Of a DNA stretch of 64,000 bases, positions 24,945 to 33,289 are shown one piece after another. A program made the position numbers and the translations under genes. Source of the stretch: Mesorhizobium sp. J8 (lineage in GTDB: Bacteria > Pseudomonadota > Alphaproteobacteria > Rhizobiales > Rhizobiaceae). Every line of letters starts with the position of its first letter. Within the stretch, counting starts at the first letter, position 1. The stretch is taken from NCBI RefSeq assembly GCF_016591715.1, contig NZ_AP024109.1, positions 620,001-684,000 on the forward strand, in the 5' to 3' direction. The notes beneath the pieces were generated by a model. The model did not search any database and had not been told where the DNA came from. It was given only the letters and a program-made list of their open reading frames with translations.

Positions 24945-25970
24945 TCACGCCGGATGAGGTCGCGGCCGCGCCAGCCTCTGCACCCAGCGGAAAGCGTCAC
25001 GGCTGAGGCGTGAGCGCAGCTTTTCGCGCGAGTTCACGCGAAGCAGCATGTTGCCGGTGATCAGCCATTTCGCCAGCCGTATCGAGAGATCCGGCTTGAT
25101 GCGGTCGGCGAGCTCGATCGCGCGCGGCGCGGCGAACAGGCGACCGGTGACGTTGAGGACCGTCGCCAGCTCGAGCTCGATGCCCGTCATGCGGGCGGCC
25201 TCGAGCAGGCGCGCTTCGTCTTCTGGCGATTTCAACGCCCGCACGCCTTGCAGCACGTCGACGCAGAGCTGCAGCCTGTGGAACTTGTGGCCGCCTGCGG
25301 CATGGACGATGGCGATGGTGAGAAGTGCCGCCGGCGTGTCGGGCTCGCCCTTGTCGATCGCCTGCAGCTCACGAAAGCCGAGCGACAGACGCCTGCGCAT
25401 CCCGGTGTCGTGCACCAGATTGCCGTGCAATTCGATGAGCAGGCTCGAGTTGTCTTTCTCCAGCCATTTGAATTCCTGCAGCTCGTGCGAGAGGGCCTCG
25501 CCGCTGCCGAGCTCGAAGCCGCATTCGGCGATCGTCCGGTTGGCCGCCTCGATGCCGGCGGGATCGACGAGGATGTCGATGTCGGTGAAGGGACGGTCGG
25601 CAAGCTGCCGATAGAGCCTGCGCGCGAACACCGGCCCCTTGACGATCCGGGCCGGGATGCCTTTTGCCGCCATCGCCTTCATCACGCGGTCGCCGTGATA
25701 TTGCAGCAACATCGACTGCCCGGTCGCCATCGTCATCTGGTCGCGCAACTCGGCAAGCTTTTGCCGCAGGCCCACGTCTTTCGGCAGATCGGCGTCGCCT
25801 CGTTCCCGGAGCTTGCGCAGCACGATCGGCAGCACGCCATGGAACTCCGCATTGGCGAGCAGCGCCAGCAGGCCGGCTGCCGAAACGTCCTTGTCCCGAT
25901 CGGCGGTTGCCTCCGGGTCCGAGAGGTTGAGCAGCAGTTTTTCCTGGGCAGGCGAAAGCTCGGGCAGCAT
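24945..25970 (-). CDS. NTP-transferase-like protein (PF14907 type)
   Basis: A 341-aa protein resembling the nucleotidyltransferase family often found in RiPP and polysaccharide clusters: VKGPVFARRLYRQLADRPFTDIDILVD carries the nucleotidyltransferase core (D-x-D after a G-P pair), and LIELHGNLVHD supplies the third acidic/His site. It converges with the HPr-kinase-like gene with a 21-base gap. In paeninodin-type clusters a homologue accompanies the B1, B2 and kinase genes. Substrate unknown. Family call is from motifs and neighbours. Confidence 0.7.
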   Translation of the reverse strand: MLPELSPAQEKLLLNLSDPEATADRDKDVSAAGLLALLANAEFHGVLPIVLRKLRERGDADLPKDVGLRQKLAELRDQMTMATGQSMLLQYHGDRVMKAMAAKGIPARIVKGPVFARRLYRQLADRPFTDIDILVDPAGIEAANRTIAECGFELGSGEALSHELQEFKWLEKDNSSLLIELHGNLVHDTGMRRRLSLGFRELQAIDKGEPDTPAALLTIAIVHAAGGHKFHRLQLCVDVLQGVRALKSPEDEARLLEAARMTGIELELATVLNVTGRLFAAPRAIELADRIKPDLSIRLAKWLITGNMLLRVNSREKLRSRLSRDAFRWVQRLARPRPHPA

Positions 25971-26050
25971 CGTTCAGGCAGCAGCAAGGTTCCATGCATG
26001 CTGTCAGAAAAGCCCCAGCGAAGCCAGCGCCGCTCTATCTCGTTGTTTTA

Positions 26051-26097
26051 GCGCAGTTCCGGACGGAAAACCGCTTCACGCTTCTCCCGGAATTGCT
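26051..26097. repeat. Palindromic intergenic repeat, type A
   Basis: Same family as 5983-6028: GCGCAGTTCCGGACGGAAAA at one end, CCCGGAATTGCT at the other. It abuts the 3' end of dhaK and, with the copy at 27113-27160 in the same orientation, brackets that gene. Confidence 0.75.
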
Positions 26098-27084
26098 CTA
26101 CATCCCCCAGCGCAGCGCAGCGGTGTGCACGGGAGCGTCCCATAGCGCCGTCATCTCATCGTCGAGCATGGTGAGCGTGATCGAGCATCCGGCCATGTCG
26201 AGCGAGGTCACATAGGAGCCGACCAACGAGCGGATCACTGTCACGCCGCGTTTCTCGAACATTTTGCGCGCGCTGTTGTACATCAGATAAAGCTCCATCG
26301 ACGGCGTGCCGCCGAAGCCGTTGACGAAAAGCAGCGCCGGCCCCTTGGCGCGTTCACCCAGGTCGCCGGCGATGGCCGCGCAGACCTCCTCGGCGATGGC
26401 GTCGGCGCTCTTCAGCATCTCGCGCCGCCGGCCGGGCTCGCCATGGATGCCGACGCCGAATTCCATCTCGCTGTCGCCGATCTCGAAGGTCGGCTTGCCG
26501 GCGGCTGGCACCGTGCCGCTGGTCAGCGCCACGCCCATCGAGCGCGTCGCTGCGTTGACGCGATCGCCCAGCGCCTTGAGGTCGGGCAGGGCCATGCCTT
26601 GCTCGGCGGCGCCGCCGACGATCTTTTCCACCACCAGCGTGCCGGCCACTCCGCGCCGTCCGGTCGTGTAGGACGAGTTCTCGACCGCGACGTCGTCATT
26701 GGTCACCACCTGCAGCACGCCGTCCGCCATCTCGGCCGCCATGTCGAAATTCATCACGTCGCCTTCGTAGTTCTTGACGATGAACAGGCAGCCGGCGCCG
26801 GTGTCGACCGCCTCGACGGCGGCCAGCATCTGGTCGGGTGTCGGCGAGGTGAAGACCTGGCCGGGGCAGGCGGCGTCCAGCATGCCATGGCCGACCAACC
26901 CGCCATGCAGCGGCTCGTGGCCCGAGCCGCCGCCGGAGATCAGCGCCACCTTGCCGGGCTTCAGCTCCTTGCGGCGGATGAATTTGTGGTCGTCGCCAAG
27001 CACGAGGATGTCGGCATGGGCGGCGGCGAAGCCGTCGAGGCTTTCGGTCAGCACCGTGTCCACCGAATTGAGAAACTTCTTCAT
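26098..27084 (-). CDS. dhaK: Dihydroxyacetone kinase subunit DhaK
   Basis: A 328-aa subunit that binds dihydroxyacetone covalently as a hemiaminal to histidine in GVGIHGEPGRR; SGGGSGHEPLHGG is the characteristic N-terminal glycine/histidine block. DhaL-ADP, rephosphorylated through DhaM, HPr and EI, gives dihydroxyacetone phosphate. GGGAGGAC precedes the ATG at 27084, 12 codons into the open frame. It is the last gene of the minus-strand unit, separated from the rest by one repeat and bracketed by two. Confidence 0.93.
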   Translation of the reverse strand: MKKFLNSVDTVLTESLDGFAAAHADILVLGDDHKFIRRKELKPGKVALISGGGSGHEPLHGGLVGHGMLDAACPGQVFTSPTPDQMLAAVEAVDTGAGCLFIVKNYEGDVMNFDMAAEMADGVLQVVTNDDVAVENSSYTTGRRGVAGTLVVEKIVGGAAEQGMALPDLKALGDRVNAATRSMGVALTSGTVPAAGKPTFEIGDSEMEFGVGIHGEPGRRREMLKSADAIAEEVCAAIAGDLGERAKGPALLFVNGFGGTPSMELYLMYNSARKMFEKRGVTVIRSLVGSYVTSLDMAGCSITLTMLDDEMTALWDAPVHTAALRWGM

Positions 27085-27112
27085 GGCAGTCCTCCCGACT
27101 GTCTTTGGTTTA

Positions 27113-27160
27113 CGCAATTCCGAACGGAAAACCGCTACACACCTTTCCCTGGAATTGCTT
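27113..27160. repeat. Palindromic intergenic repeat, type A
   Basis: ACGCAATTCCGAACGGAAAA...CCCTGGAATTGCT, between the HTH-like gene and dhaK, same orientation as the copy at 26051. Confidence 0.75.
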
Positions 27161-27164
27161 GTGC

Positions 27165-27596
27165 TCAGCCGCTGCCCTTGCCGGCGATGCTGGTGATCTT
27201 CTGGATGAATTCGTTGATCGCCCGGTCGAGCGCGGCGTTCTGCTTGTCGTCGCCGAAATCCGGCACGATCAGCGAGACATGGCGCGTCTTGCGCTGGCCC
27301 GAAGCCGCGGGCGCCTTGCCGGGATGCGCCTGGTGATAGGCGGCCATGAACTGGTCGCGCTCGGCCTGGTTGAAGTGGCAGACCGAGAAGATGGAAGGCA
27401 GATGCTTCGACGGGATCGGGATCGAATAGGCGGGGCTCGATATCTGCGTGACGAAGCTGCGGTGCTTGCCGAGCGCATCGGCAAGCCGCTGGCGCATGCC
27501 CGACGGACGCTGGTCGATGACCTGCGAAAGGATCGTCTTATAGGCGCGGATCGCGTCTTCCGAACCGGCTTCTTGTATCTTGGCAGTCTTGGCCAT
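27165..27596 (-). CDS. HTH-like protein inside the dha/PTS operon
   Basis: A 143-aa protein. Residues 20-80 (ILSQVIDQRPSGMRQRLADALGKHRSFVTQIS then IPSKHLPSIFSVCHFNQAERDQFMAAY) have the helical pattern of a Cro/XRE-type helix-turn-helix, followed by a basic linker and a C-terminal helix. It sits seven bases downstream of ptsI and upstream of dhaK, so it is probably an operon-specific regulator. The start ATG 27596 (MAKTAKIQEAG) gives a sensible N-terminus; the frame upstream is the shadow of ptsI. The HTH assignment is from pattern only. Confidence 0.55.
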   Translation of the reverse strand: MAKTAKIQEAGSEDAIRAYKTILSQVIDQRPSGMRQRLADALGKHRSFVTQISSPAYSIPIPSKHLPSIFSVCHFNQAERDQFMAAYHQAHPGKAPAASGQRKTRHVSLIVPDFGDDKQNAALDRAINEFIQKITSIAGKGSG

Positions 27597-27603
27597 GCCG
27601 CGC

Positions 27604-29178
27604 CTACACCGAAACGTCCGCGATGGCCGCCTTGGCCATGGCAAGTTGCGCCGGCGCGACCGACAGGTCGCGCAGGCCCGCTTCGAGCAGCGCCGGGATG
27701 GCTGCCGGATCGCCGCCCGCGTCGCCGCAGAGGCTGACCGGAACACCCTTCTCCTGTCCGAAGGCCGCGACTGAAGCGATCAGCCGCAGCACCGCCGGAT
27801 GGCGCACGGAATTGAGATGCGCGACCGCCGCATTGTCGCGCGCGGCCGCCATCACATATTGCGTCAGATCGTTGGAGCCGATCGAGAGGAAGGCGACATC
27901 GCGGAAGGCTTCCGGCGCCAGCGCGACGGAAGGCACCTCGACCATGATGCCGAGCGGCGGAAGCTTGTGCGCGACGCCTTCCGCCGCAAGCGCCGACTGT
28001 TCTTCGGCGAACAGCGCCGCGGCTTGGGCATACTCGTCAGGCGTGGCGATCATCGGGAACATCACCTTCAGATTGCCGTGGATGGCGGCGCGCAGCAATG
28101 CCCGTATCTGCACGCGGAAGATATCGCGCCGCTTGAGCGAAAGCCTTATGCCGCGCAGGCCGAGAAACGGGTTGGTCTCCGCGACGGTGAAACCCGGCAC
28201 CGGCTTGTCGCCGCCGGCATCGACGGTGCGGATGGTCACCGGCTTGTCGCCGGCCCATTCCAGCACCTTGCGATAAGCATGGTATTGCGTTTCCTCGTCG
28301 GGCAGCGTCTTGCCGAACAGGAATTCCGTGCGCATCAGGCCGACGCCGTCGCAGGTCGCGATATCGATGCCGTCGACGTCGGAAGGGTAGGCGATGTTGA
28401 CCTGGACCCGCACGGCGGTGCCGGCCTTGGTCACCGCAGGCGCCGTCAGAAATGTCCTCGCCGCGCCCTGGCGGTTGGCGAAGGCGGAGGCCAATTGCCG
28501 GAAGGCTTCGATCTCAGCCCGCGACGGCGAAAGGACGATCGCGCCGTGCTCCGCATCGAGCAGCACGACACCGGTGGGCCGCCCCGCCGGGGCACCGAGC
28601 CCAACCACCATCGGCACGCCGCGCGAGCGCGCCAGCATCGCAACGTGGCTGGCCGTGCTGCCGGCTCTCAGCGCTATCCCGCCGCCCTTGCTCCAATCGG
28701 TTTCGAGGAAACGCGTCGGCGCGATGTCCTCACCATAGAGGATCGCGCCCGGAGGCGCCGCGGCCTCGCCGGTCTCGCTCAGCGCCCGCAGCACCTGGTC
28801 GCGGATGTCGCGCAAATCGGCGGCGCGGGCGCGGAAATAGTCCTGGTCCGACGCCTCATAGCCGGCGATCTCATTGTCCAGCGCCGCGCGCCAGGCGGCG
28901 TCCGCCGGCTGTCCGGAGCCGATCGCCGCCAGGGCCGGACCGCGCAATGCGTCGTCCTCCAGCATGGCGATGTGGAATTCAAGGATGCCGGCGGCGTCGC
29001 CATCGGCGGTTTCGACCAGCGCCGCCATCCGGCCGACGGCCTTGCCGATTGCGCTCACCAATGCGGCTTGTTCTTCCTCGGCGCTTGCTTTGCGCTTGTA
29101 GCTGGCCGGAGGCTGGTCGAGGTCGAACAGCGGGCCTTCGGCATAGCCGGGAGAGGCGGGGATACCCTCAACCCGCAT
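27604..29178 (-). CDS. ptsI: PTS enzyme I
   Basis: A 524-aa phosphoenolpyruvate-protein phosphotransferase. The phosphorylated histidine lies in GSTASHVAMLARSRGVPMVVG, and the PEP-binding C-terminal domain holds the catalytic cysteine in SLCGDAGGDP and arginines in MRTEFLF and LRGIR. It passes phosphate from PEP to HPr (29220) and on to DhaM. Slightly shorter than E. coli EI (575 aa), matching stand-alone Dha-type enzymes. AGGA stands 10 bases before the ATG. No sugar-specific permease is nearby, so this set seems dedicated to dihydroxyacetone. Confidence 0.93.
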   Translation of the reverse strand: MRVEGIPASPGYAEGPLFDLDQPPASYKRKASAEEEQAALVSAIGKAVGRMAALVETADGDAAGILEFHIAMLEDDALRGPALAAIGSGQPADAAWRAALDNEIAGYEASDQDYFRARAADLRDIRDQVLRALSETGEAAAPPGAILYGEDIAPTRFLETDWSKGGGIALRAGSTASHVAMLARSRGVPMVVGLGAPAGRPTGVVLLDAEHGAIVLSPSRAEIEAFRQLASAFANRQGAARTFLTAPAVTKAGTAVRVQVNIAYPSDVDGIDIATCDGVGLMRTEFLFGKTLPDEETQYHAYRKVLEWAGDKPVTIRTVDAGGDKPVPGFTVAETNPFLGLRGIRLSLKRRDIFRVQIRALLRAAIHGNLKVMFPMIATPDEYAQAAALFAEEQSALAAEGVAHKLPPLGIMVEVPSVALAPEAFRDVAFLSIGSNDLTQYVMAAARDNAAVAHLNSVRHPAVLRLIASVAAFGQEKGVPVSLCGDAGGDPAAIPALLEAGLRDLSVAPAQLAMAKAAIADVSV

Positions 29179-29219
29179 GGCTCGCGTTCCTCGCCGGCCT
29201 GGCGACAGTCAGGTCGGTC

Positions 29220-29522
29220 TCAAGCGGACCGGACATGATCCGTGTCCTCGTCGAAGTCGCGCTGCACGAGGTCGACCAGCGCCTTCACCGCCTGGGTCGC
29301 GCCGTCGCCCCTGGCGCGGATATGCAGCATGGTCCCTTTCGGCGCCTTTGCCGCCATCACCTTGACGATGCTCTTGGCGTCGAACCAGGGGCCATTTGCC
29401 GCGACCGCCACCTCCACCTCGGCCGCGAACGATTTGGCGAGCTTTGTGAACTTCACCGAAGGGCGCGCATGCAGACCCACCGCGTGGGTGATCAGGACCG
29501 TTGCTTCGGCGGATGCGGACAT
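29220..29522 (-). CDS. ptsH: Phosphocarrier protein HPr
   Basis: A 100-aa HPr-fold protein with the active histidine in GLHARPSVKF; AKSIVKVMAAKAPKGT near the middle is the region that carries the regulatory serine in other HPr proteins. It accepts phosphate from EI and passes it to DhaM. It sits between dhaM and ptsI with gaps of 19 and 41 bases. Confidence 0.93.
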   Translation of the reverse strand: MSASAEATVLITHAVGLHARPSVKFTKLAKSFAAEVEVAVAANGPWFDAKSIVKVMAAKAPKGTMLHIRARGDGATQAVKALVDLVQRDFDEDTDHVRSA

Positions 29523-29541
29523 TCAGTCGGTTCCCGTTCGT

Positions 29542-29931
29542 TCACGACGGCGACAATTCATGCGCCGTCGCCACCACTTCCTTGAGCGAGGCGCCGCCGG
29601 AGGATTCGGTTGCCGCCATCACCGCGCCCTCCACGATCGGCGCGTTGCAGACGACGATCTTGTGCGAGCGTGGCTCGCCGATCATCTCGACCGCCATCTC
29701 CGAATTGGTCTCGGCGCCGCCGAGATCGACCAGGATGGCGACGCCCGCTTCCGACCAGGCCTTGTCGATCGCGCCCATGATCGCCTCGACGCTGGTGCCG
29801 AGCCCGCCATGGCCGTTTCCGCCGCACCACGCAAGCGGCACTTCGTCGCCCACCATCTGGCGCACCATGTCGGCCGTGCCCTCGGCAACCAAGGGCGAAT
29901 GCGACACGATGACGATACCGACATTGCTCAT
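29542..29931 (-). CDS. dhaM: DhaM, PTS EIIA-type domain
   Basis: A 129-aa EIIA-mannose-type domain; the phosphorylated histidine is His8 or 9 in VIVSHSPLVAEG, and GGNGHGGLGTS is a further family block. E. coli DhaM fuses this domain to HPr and an EI piece; here the three are separate genes, as in many other bacteria. The ATG at 29931 overlaps the dhaL TGA by one base (TGATG). Phosphorylated DhaM rephosphorylates the ADP held by DhaL. Confidence 0.93.
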   Translation of the reverse strand: MSNVGIVIVSHSPLVAEGTADMVRQMVGDEVPLAWCGGNGHGGLGTSVEAIMGAIDKAWSEAGVAILVDLGGAETNSEMAVEMIGEPRSHKIVVCNAPIVEGAVMAATESSGGASLKEVVATAHELSPS

Positions 29932-30533
29932 CAATTGCCCTCAATGGCTTCCGCGATTGCGCGCACCAGCAGCGCGGTCGAGCGCGCACCGGCGTCCATA
30001 TGCCCGATCGAGCGCTCCCCCAGGAAGGAAGCCCGCCCGCGCAGGGCCTTCATCGGCACGGTAGCGTCCGCCGCCCGGTCGGCGGCATCGGCGATTTCCG
30101 CGCCCGTCTCGCCTTGCGCCAGCGCGTCATACACCGGTTGCAGCACGTCGAGCATGGTTTTTTGGCCAACTTGCGATTTGCCGCGCGCCGCGACCGCTTC
30201 GATCGCCTTGCCCAGCGCCGTGGTCAGCGCGGCGCGGTCCGGTGCCGGCGGCAGGTCCTTGCCAAGCGCCATGAACAGCGTGCCGAACAGCGGCCCGGAG
30301 GCGCCGCCCACGGTCATGACCAGCTTGGTGCCTACCGCTTTCAGCGCGTCGGGCAGCGGTTTCGCCGCGAATGCGCCCGCCTCGGCGCGCACCGCCTCGA
30401 AGCCGCGTTTCATGTTCAGCCCGTGGTCGCCGTCGCCGATCGCCTGGTCGAGCGCCGTCAACTCCTCGGCATGCGCCGCGATCGTATCGGCGGCCGCCGC
30501 GATCAATCGGGAGAAATCGGCTGCGGCCATCAT
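29931..30533 (-). CDS. dhaL: Dihydroxyacetone kinase subunit DhaL
   Basis: A 200-aa all-helical ADP-binding subunit. ALDQAIGDGDHGLNM holds the aspartates that coordinate two Mg ions, and TVGGASGPLFGT is the nucleotide loop. It keeps ADP as a cofactor, which DhaM recharges. The ATG is at 30533 or 30530 after GAAGGGCAA. It lies seven bases after dak, whose C-terminal half is a paralogous DhaL domain. Confidence 0.93.
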   Translation of the reverse strand: MMAAADFSRLIAAAADTIAAHAEELTALDQAIGDGDHGLNMKRGFEAVRAEAGAFAAKPLPDALKAVGTKLVMTVGGASGPLFGTLFMALGKDLPPAPDRAALTTALGKAIEAVAARGKSQVGQKTMLDVLQPVYDALAQGETGAEIADAADRAADATVPMKALRGRASFLGERSIGHMDAGARSTALLVRAIAEAIEGN

Positions 30534-30540
30534 TTGCCCT

Positions 30541-32181
30541 TCATGCCGGGGCGAACAGCGCCGCCACGGCAGCGAAAACTTCGGCCACGGCGAAGGCGCC
30601 GGGATCCGCGACGTCGAGCTGCCTGCCGATATAGGCGGAACGCCCGGCCTTCGCCTTCTGCATTGCCACCGTCGCCTCCGCGCCATGTCGGGCGGCCGAA
30701 GCGGCCGCTTCCAGTCCGCGCGCGTCGAGTGCCTTCAGCGCCGGCTCCAGCGCATCGACCATGGTGCGGTCGCCGATCCTGGCGCCGCCATAGAAGGTCA
30801 TCCGGTCGAGCCCGGCGAGCAGGGCCTTGGGTAAAGTTGCGCCGAAACCCAAAGTCTGTGCGGTGGCAGTAAAAAAGATCGACAGCAACACGCCACTGGA
30901 GCCGCCCATCGACGTGCCCAGCGCATCGCCGATCGCGGCGACCGTCGCGGCGCGATCGGCGAGCGGCAGCGCATCGATGCGCTCGAGGATGCTGCGCGCG
31001 CCCGTCGCAACGGTCGAGCCGGTGTCGCCGTCGCCTGCCTTGGCGTCGAGCGCGTTGAGCGGCTCTTCGAGCTCGATCAGCCTTTGGCAGGCGGCTTTGA
31101 TCAGCCGCTCGGCGGCCGCATCGCGGCTGGCGGGCTTTGTGGCTGGGCCGGCGGCGGGCTTGGCCATCGCGATAACGACCGGCTGACGAACCGGCTTTGC
31201 CGGCAGCCAGGCAGGCGGCCCGACGGGCGCCAGCAGCGCCGCCTCGCGTTCCGCATCCAGCTTGATCAGCGACAACGAAAAGCCGTTCATATTGAGCGCG
31301 GTCATCAGGTGCCCAGGTCCGATCGTCAGCGCCACCGCCTTTGCCAGCGACGAAGACAGCACGGCATTCGCGATCAGTGACATTTCGAGCGGCGGCACCG
31401 ATCCCAGATTGTTGACCAGCAGGGCGTAGCGGCTGCCGGCATCGAGCCGCGCGGCGAGGCGCTCGGCCATGATGGCGACGAGCGAGCTGGCGCTCTGCAG
31501 CGCGATACGCTCGACGCCCGGCTCGCCATGGATGCCGAGGCCGAGCTCGCCGTCTTCGGCGCCGAAGCGCTCCTCATGCGCCTGTCCGGGGATCGAGCAG
31601 GAGGAGAGCGAGATGCCGAGCGAAACGATATCCTTGGCCGCCGCGCGCGCAGCCGCGGCAACCGATGCCAAGTCATGGCCGGCTTCCGAAAGGTGACCGG
31701 CGATCTTGTGTACGAACAGCGTGCCGGCGACGCCGCGCGGCTGGGCGATATCAGGCAGCGCGATGTCGTCGCTGACGATCACCATCTCGACCGCAAGCCC
31801 CTCGGCGCGCGCCTTCTCCGCGGCCAGTCCGAAATTAAGCCGGTCGCCGGTGTAGTTCTTGACGATCAGCAGGCAGCCGGCGGAACCGGTCGTGGCGCGG
31901 ATCGCCGCCAGCACCGCTTCGACGCTGGGCGAGGCGAAGATCTCGCCGGAGACGGCCGCCGTCAGCATGCCGGCGCCGACGAAGCCGGCATGCGAAGGTT
32001 CATGTCCGGCGCCGCCGCCCGAAACCACGGCCACCTTCGTCTTGTCCCAGTCGGCGCGCAGCACGACCTTGATCTCGGGGTAGCCGTCGAGGCGGGCGAG
32101 CGTGCCCGACCCTGCCGTGGCGAGGAAGCCGTCCAGCGCCTCCGTGACGATCGTGTCCTTGCGGTTGAAAAAATGCTTCAT
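30541..32181 (-). CDS. dak: ATP-dependent dihydroxyacetone kinase, single chain
   Basis: A 546-aa protein joining DhaK and DhaL domains. N-terminal 330 residues: SGGGAGHEPSHAG, and the substrate histidine in LGIHGEPG. After a proline/alanine linker (about 335-365), the DhaL-like half has KAGDGDTGSTV (Mg ligands) and GTSMGGSSGVL. Citrobacter-type Dak uses ATP directly, so this one does not need the PTS. It occurs in the same operon as the PTS-dependent set, giving two routes to dihydroxyacetone phosphate. ATG 32181 chosen for MKHFFNRKDTIV, which matches family starts. Confidence 0.92.
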   Translation of the reverse strand: MKHFFNRKDTIVTEALDGFLATAGSGTLARLDGYPEIKVVLRADWDKTKVAVVSGGGAGHEPSHAGFVGAGMLTAAVSGEIFASPSVEAVLAAIRATTGSAGCLLIVKNYTGDRLNFGLAAEKARAEGLAVEMVIVSDDIALPDIAQPRGVAGTLFVHKIAGHLSEAGHDLASVAAAARAAAKDIVSLGISLSSCSIPGQAHEERFGAEDGELGLGIHGEPGVERIALQSASSLVAIMAERLAARLDAGSRYALLVNNLGSVPPLEMSLIANAVLSSSLAKAVALTIGPGHLMTALNMNGFSLSLIKLDAEREAALLAPVGPPAWLPAKPVRQPVVIAMAKPAAGPATKPASRDAAAERLIKAACQRLIELEEPLNALDAKAGDGDTGSTVATGARSILERIDALPLADRAATVAAIGDALGTSMGGSSGVLLSIFFTATAQTLGFGATLPKALLAGLDRMTFYGGARIGDRTMVDALEPALKALDARGLEAAASAARHGAEATVAMQKAKAGRSAYIGRQLDVADPGAFAVAEVFAAVAALFAPA

Positions 32182-32275
32182 GGATTTCGTCCAGTCCGTA
32201 TCTGCGGTCGTCAATCGGTGTGAGTATAGGGCGGAGCGCGAATATAGGAGGCGAGGCGGCTACATCAGTCCCCCG

Positions 32276-33289
32276 CTACATCAATCTCTGCCCGTCCGAG
32301 CCGAAATAAAGCGGCGCGATATAGCGGATCGTCACCTTGTCCCCCTTTGCGAGCGGCGTGTCGGGATCGGTCAGCGTCACCAGTTTCTTCGCGCCCACGG
32401 TCACATGCAGGTGGTTCTGGTCGCCGAGATGCTCGACCCAGTCGACGACGCCGTCGGCATGTCCGTTCGTTGCCTTCTCGATCGCGAGGTGCTCGGTGCG
32501 CGCGCCGATCGTTTTCGTTCCGGCTGGCGCGCCGCCGTCGGGCAAGAGCCCGGCGGGCAGAAGGTTGATCGCCGGCTGGCCGAGGCGCGCGGCGACATGC
32601 AGGTTCGCCGGTTCGGAATAGATCGCCCGCGGCGTGCCGATCTGCACCAGCACGCCGTCGGCGAGGATGCCGATGCGGTCGGCCATGGTCATCGCTTCGA
32701 TCTGGTCGTGCGTGACATAGAGCATGGTGGCGCCGAGCTCGGACTGGATTCGCTTCAGCTCGAGCCGGAGATCAGCGCGCAGCTTGGCGTCGAGCGAGGA
32801 GAGCGGCTCGTCCATCAGGTAGATCGCGGGCTTGCGCACCAGCGCGCGGCCGATGGCGACGCGCTGCATCTCGCCGCCCGACAACCTTGTCGAGCGGTTG
32901 TCGAGCTTGTGGTCGATGCGCACCATGCGCGCCACCTCCTCGACGCGGCGGCGCACCGCCTCCTCCGGAAAGCGTCGCGCCGGCGAGCGCAGCGGGAAGG
33001 CGAGATTGTCGAACACCGACAGATGCGGGTAGAGCGAATATTGCTGGAAGACGAAGGCGGTGTCGCGCTCGGCCGGCGACAGCGCGGTCGCGTCATGGCC
33101 GCCGATATGGATCGTGCCGCTGTCCGGCCGCTCCAGCCCGGCAATCAGCCTCAGCGTCGTCGTCTTGCCGGCGCCGGTCGGACCGAGCAGCACGACGAAT
33201 TCACCGTCCTTGACCGCGAGGTCGAGATCCTCGATCGCGATGGTGTCGCCAAAACTCTTGGTCACGCCCTGGATACGGACATCAGCCAT
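32276..33289 (-). CDS. ABC transporter ATP-binding protein, sugar type (first)
   Basis: A 337-aa ABC ATPase of the MalK/UgpC group: Walker A LLGPTGAGKTTTL, signature RLSGGEMQRVAIGRA, Walker B IYLMDEPLSSLDAKLR, and a C-terminal TOBE-like region (residues 240-337) with ARLGQPAINLLPAG. The ATG at 33289 follows GGAGGCACGCC and overlaps the end of the second ATPase gene by eight bases. The two ATPases probably form a heterodimer powering the permeases at 34812 and 35759. Confidence 0.9.
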   Translation of the reverse strand: MADVRIQGVTKSFGDTIAIEDLDLAVKDGEFVVLLGPTGAGKTTTLRLIAGLERPDSGTIHIGGHDATALSPAERDTAFVFQQYSLYPHLSVFDNLAFPLRSPARRFPEEAVRRRVEEVARMVRIDHKLDNRSTRLSGGEMQRVAIGRALVRKPAIYLMDEPLSSLDAKLRADLRLELKRIQSELGATMLYVTHDQIEAMTMADRIGILADGVLVQIGTPRAIYSEPANLHVAARLGQPAINLLPAGLLPDGGAPAGTKTIGARTEHLAIEKATNGHADGVVDWVEHLGDQNHLHVTVGAKKLVTLTDPDTPLAKGDKVTIRYIAPLYFGSDGQRLM

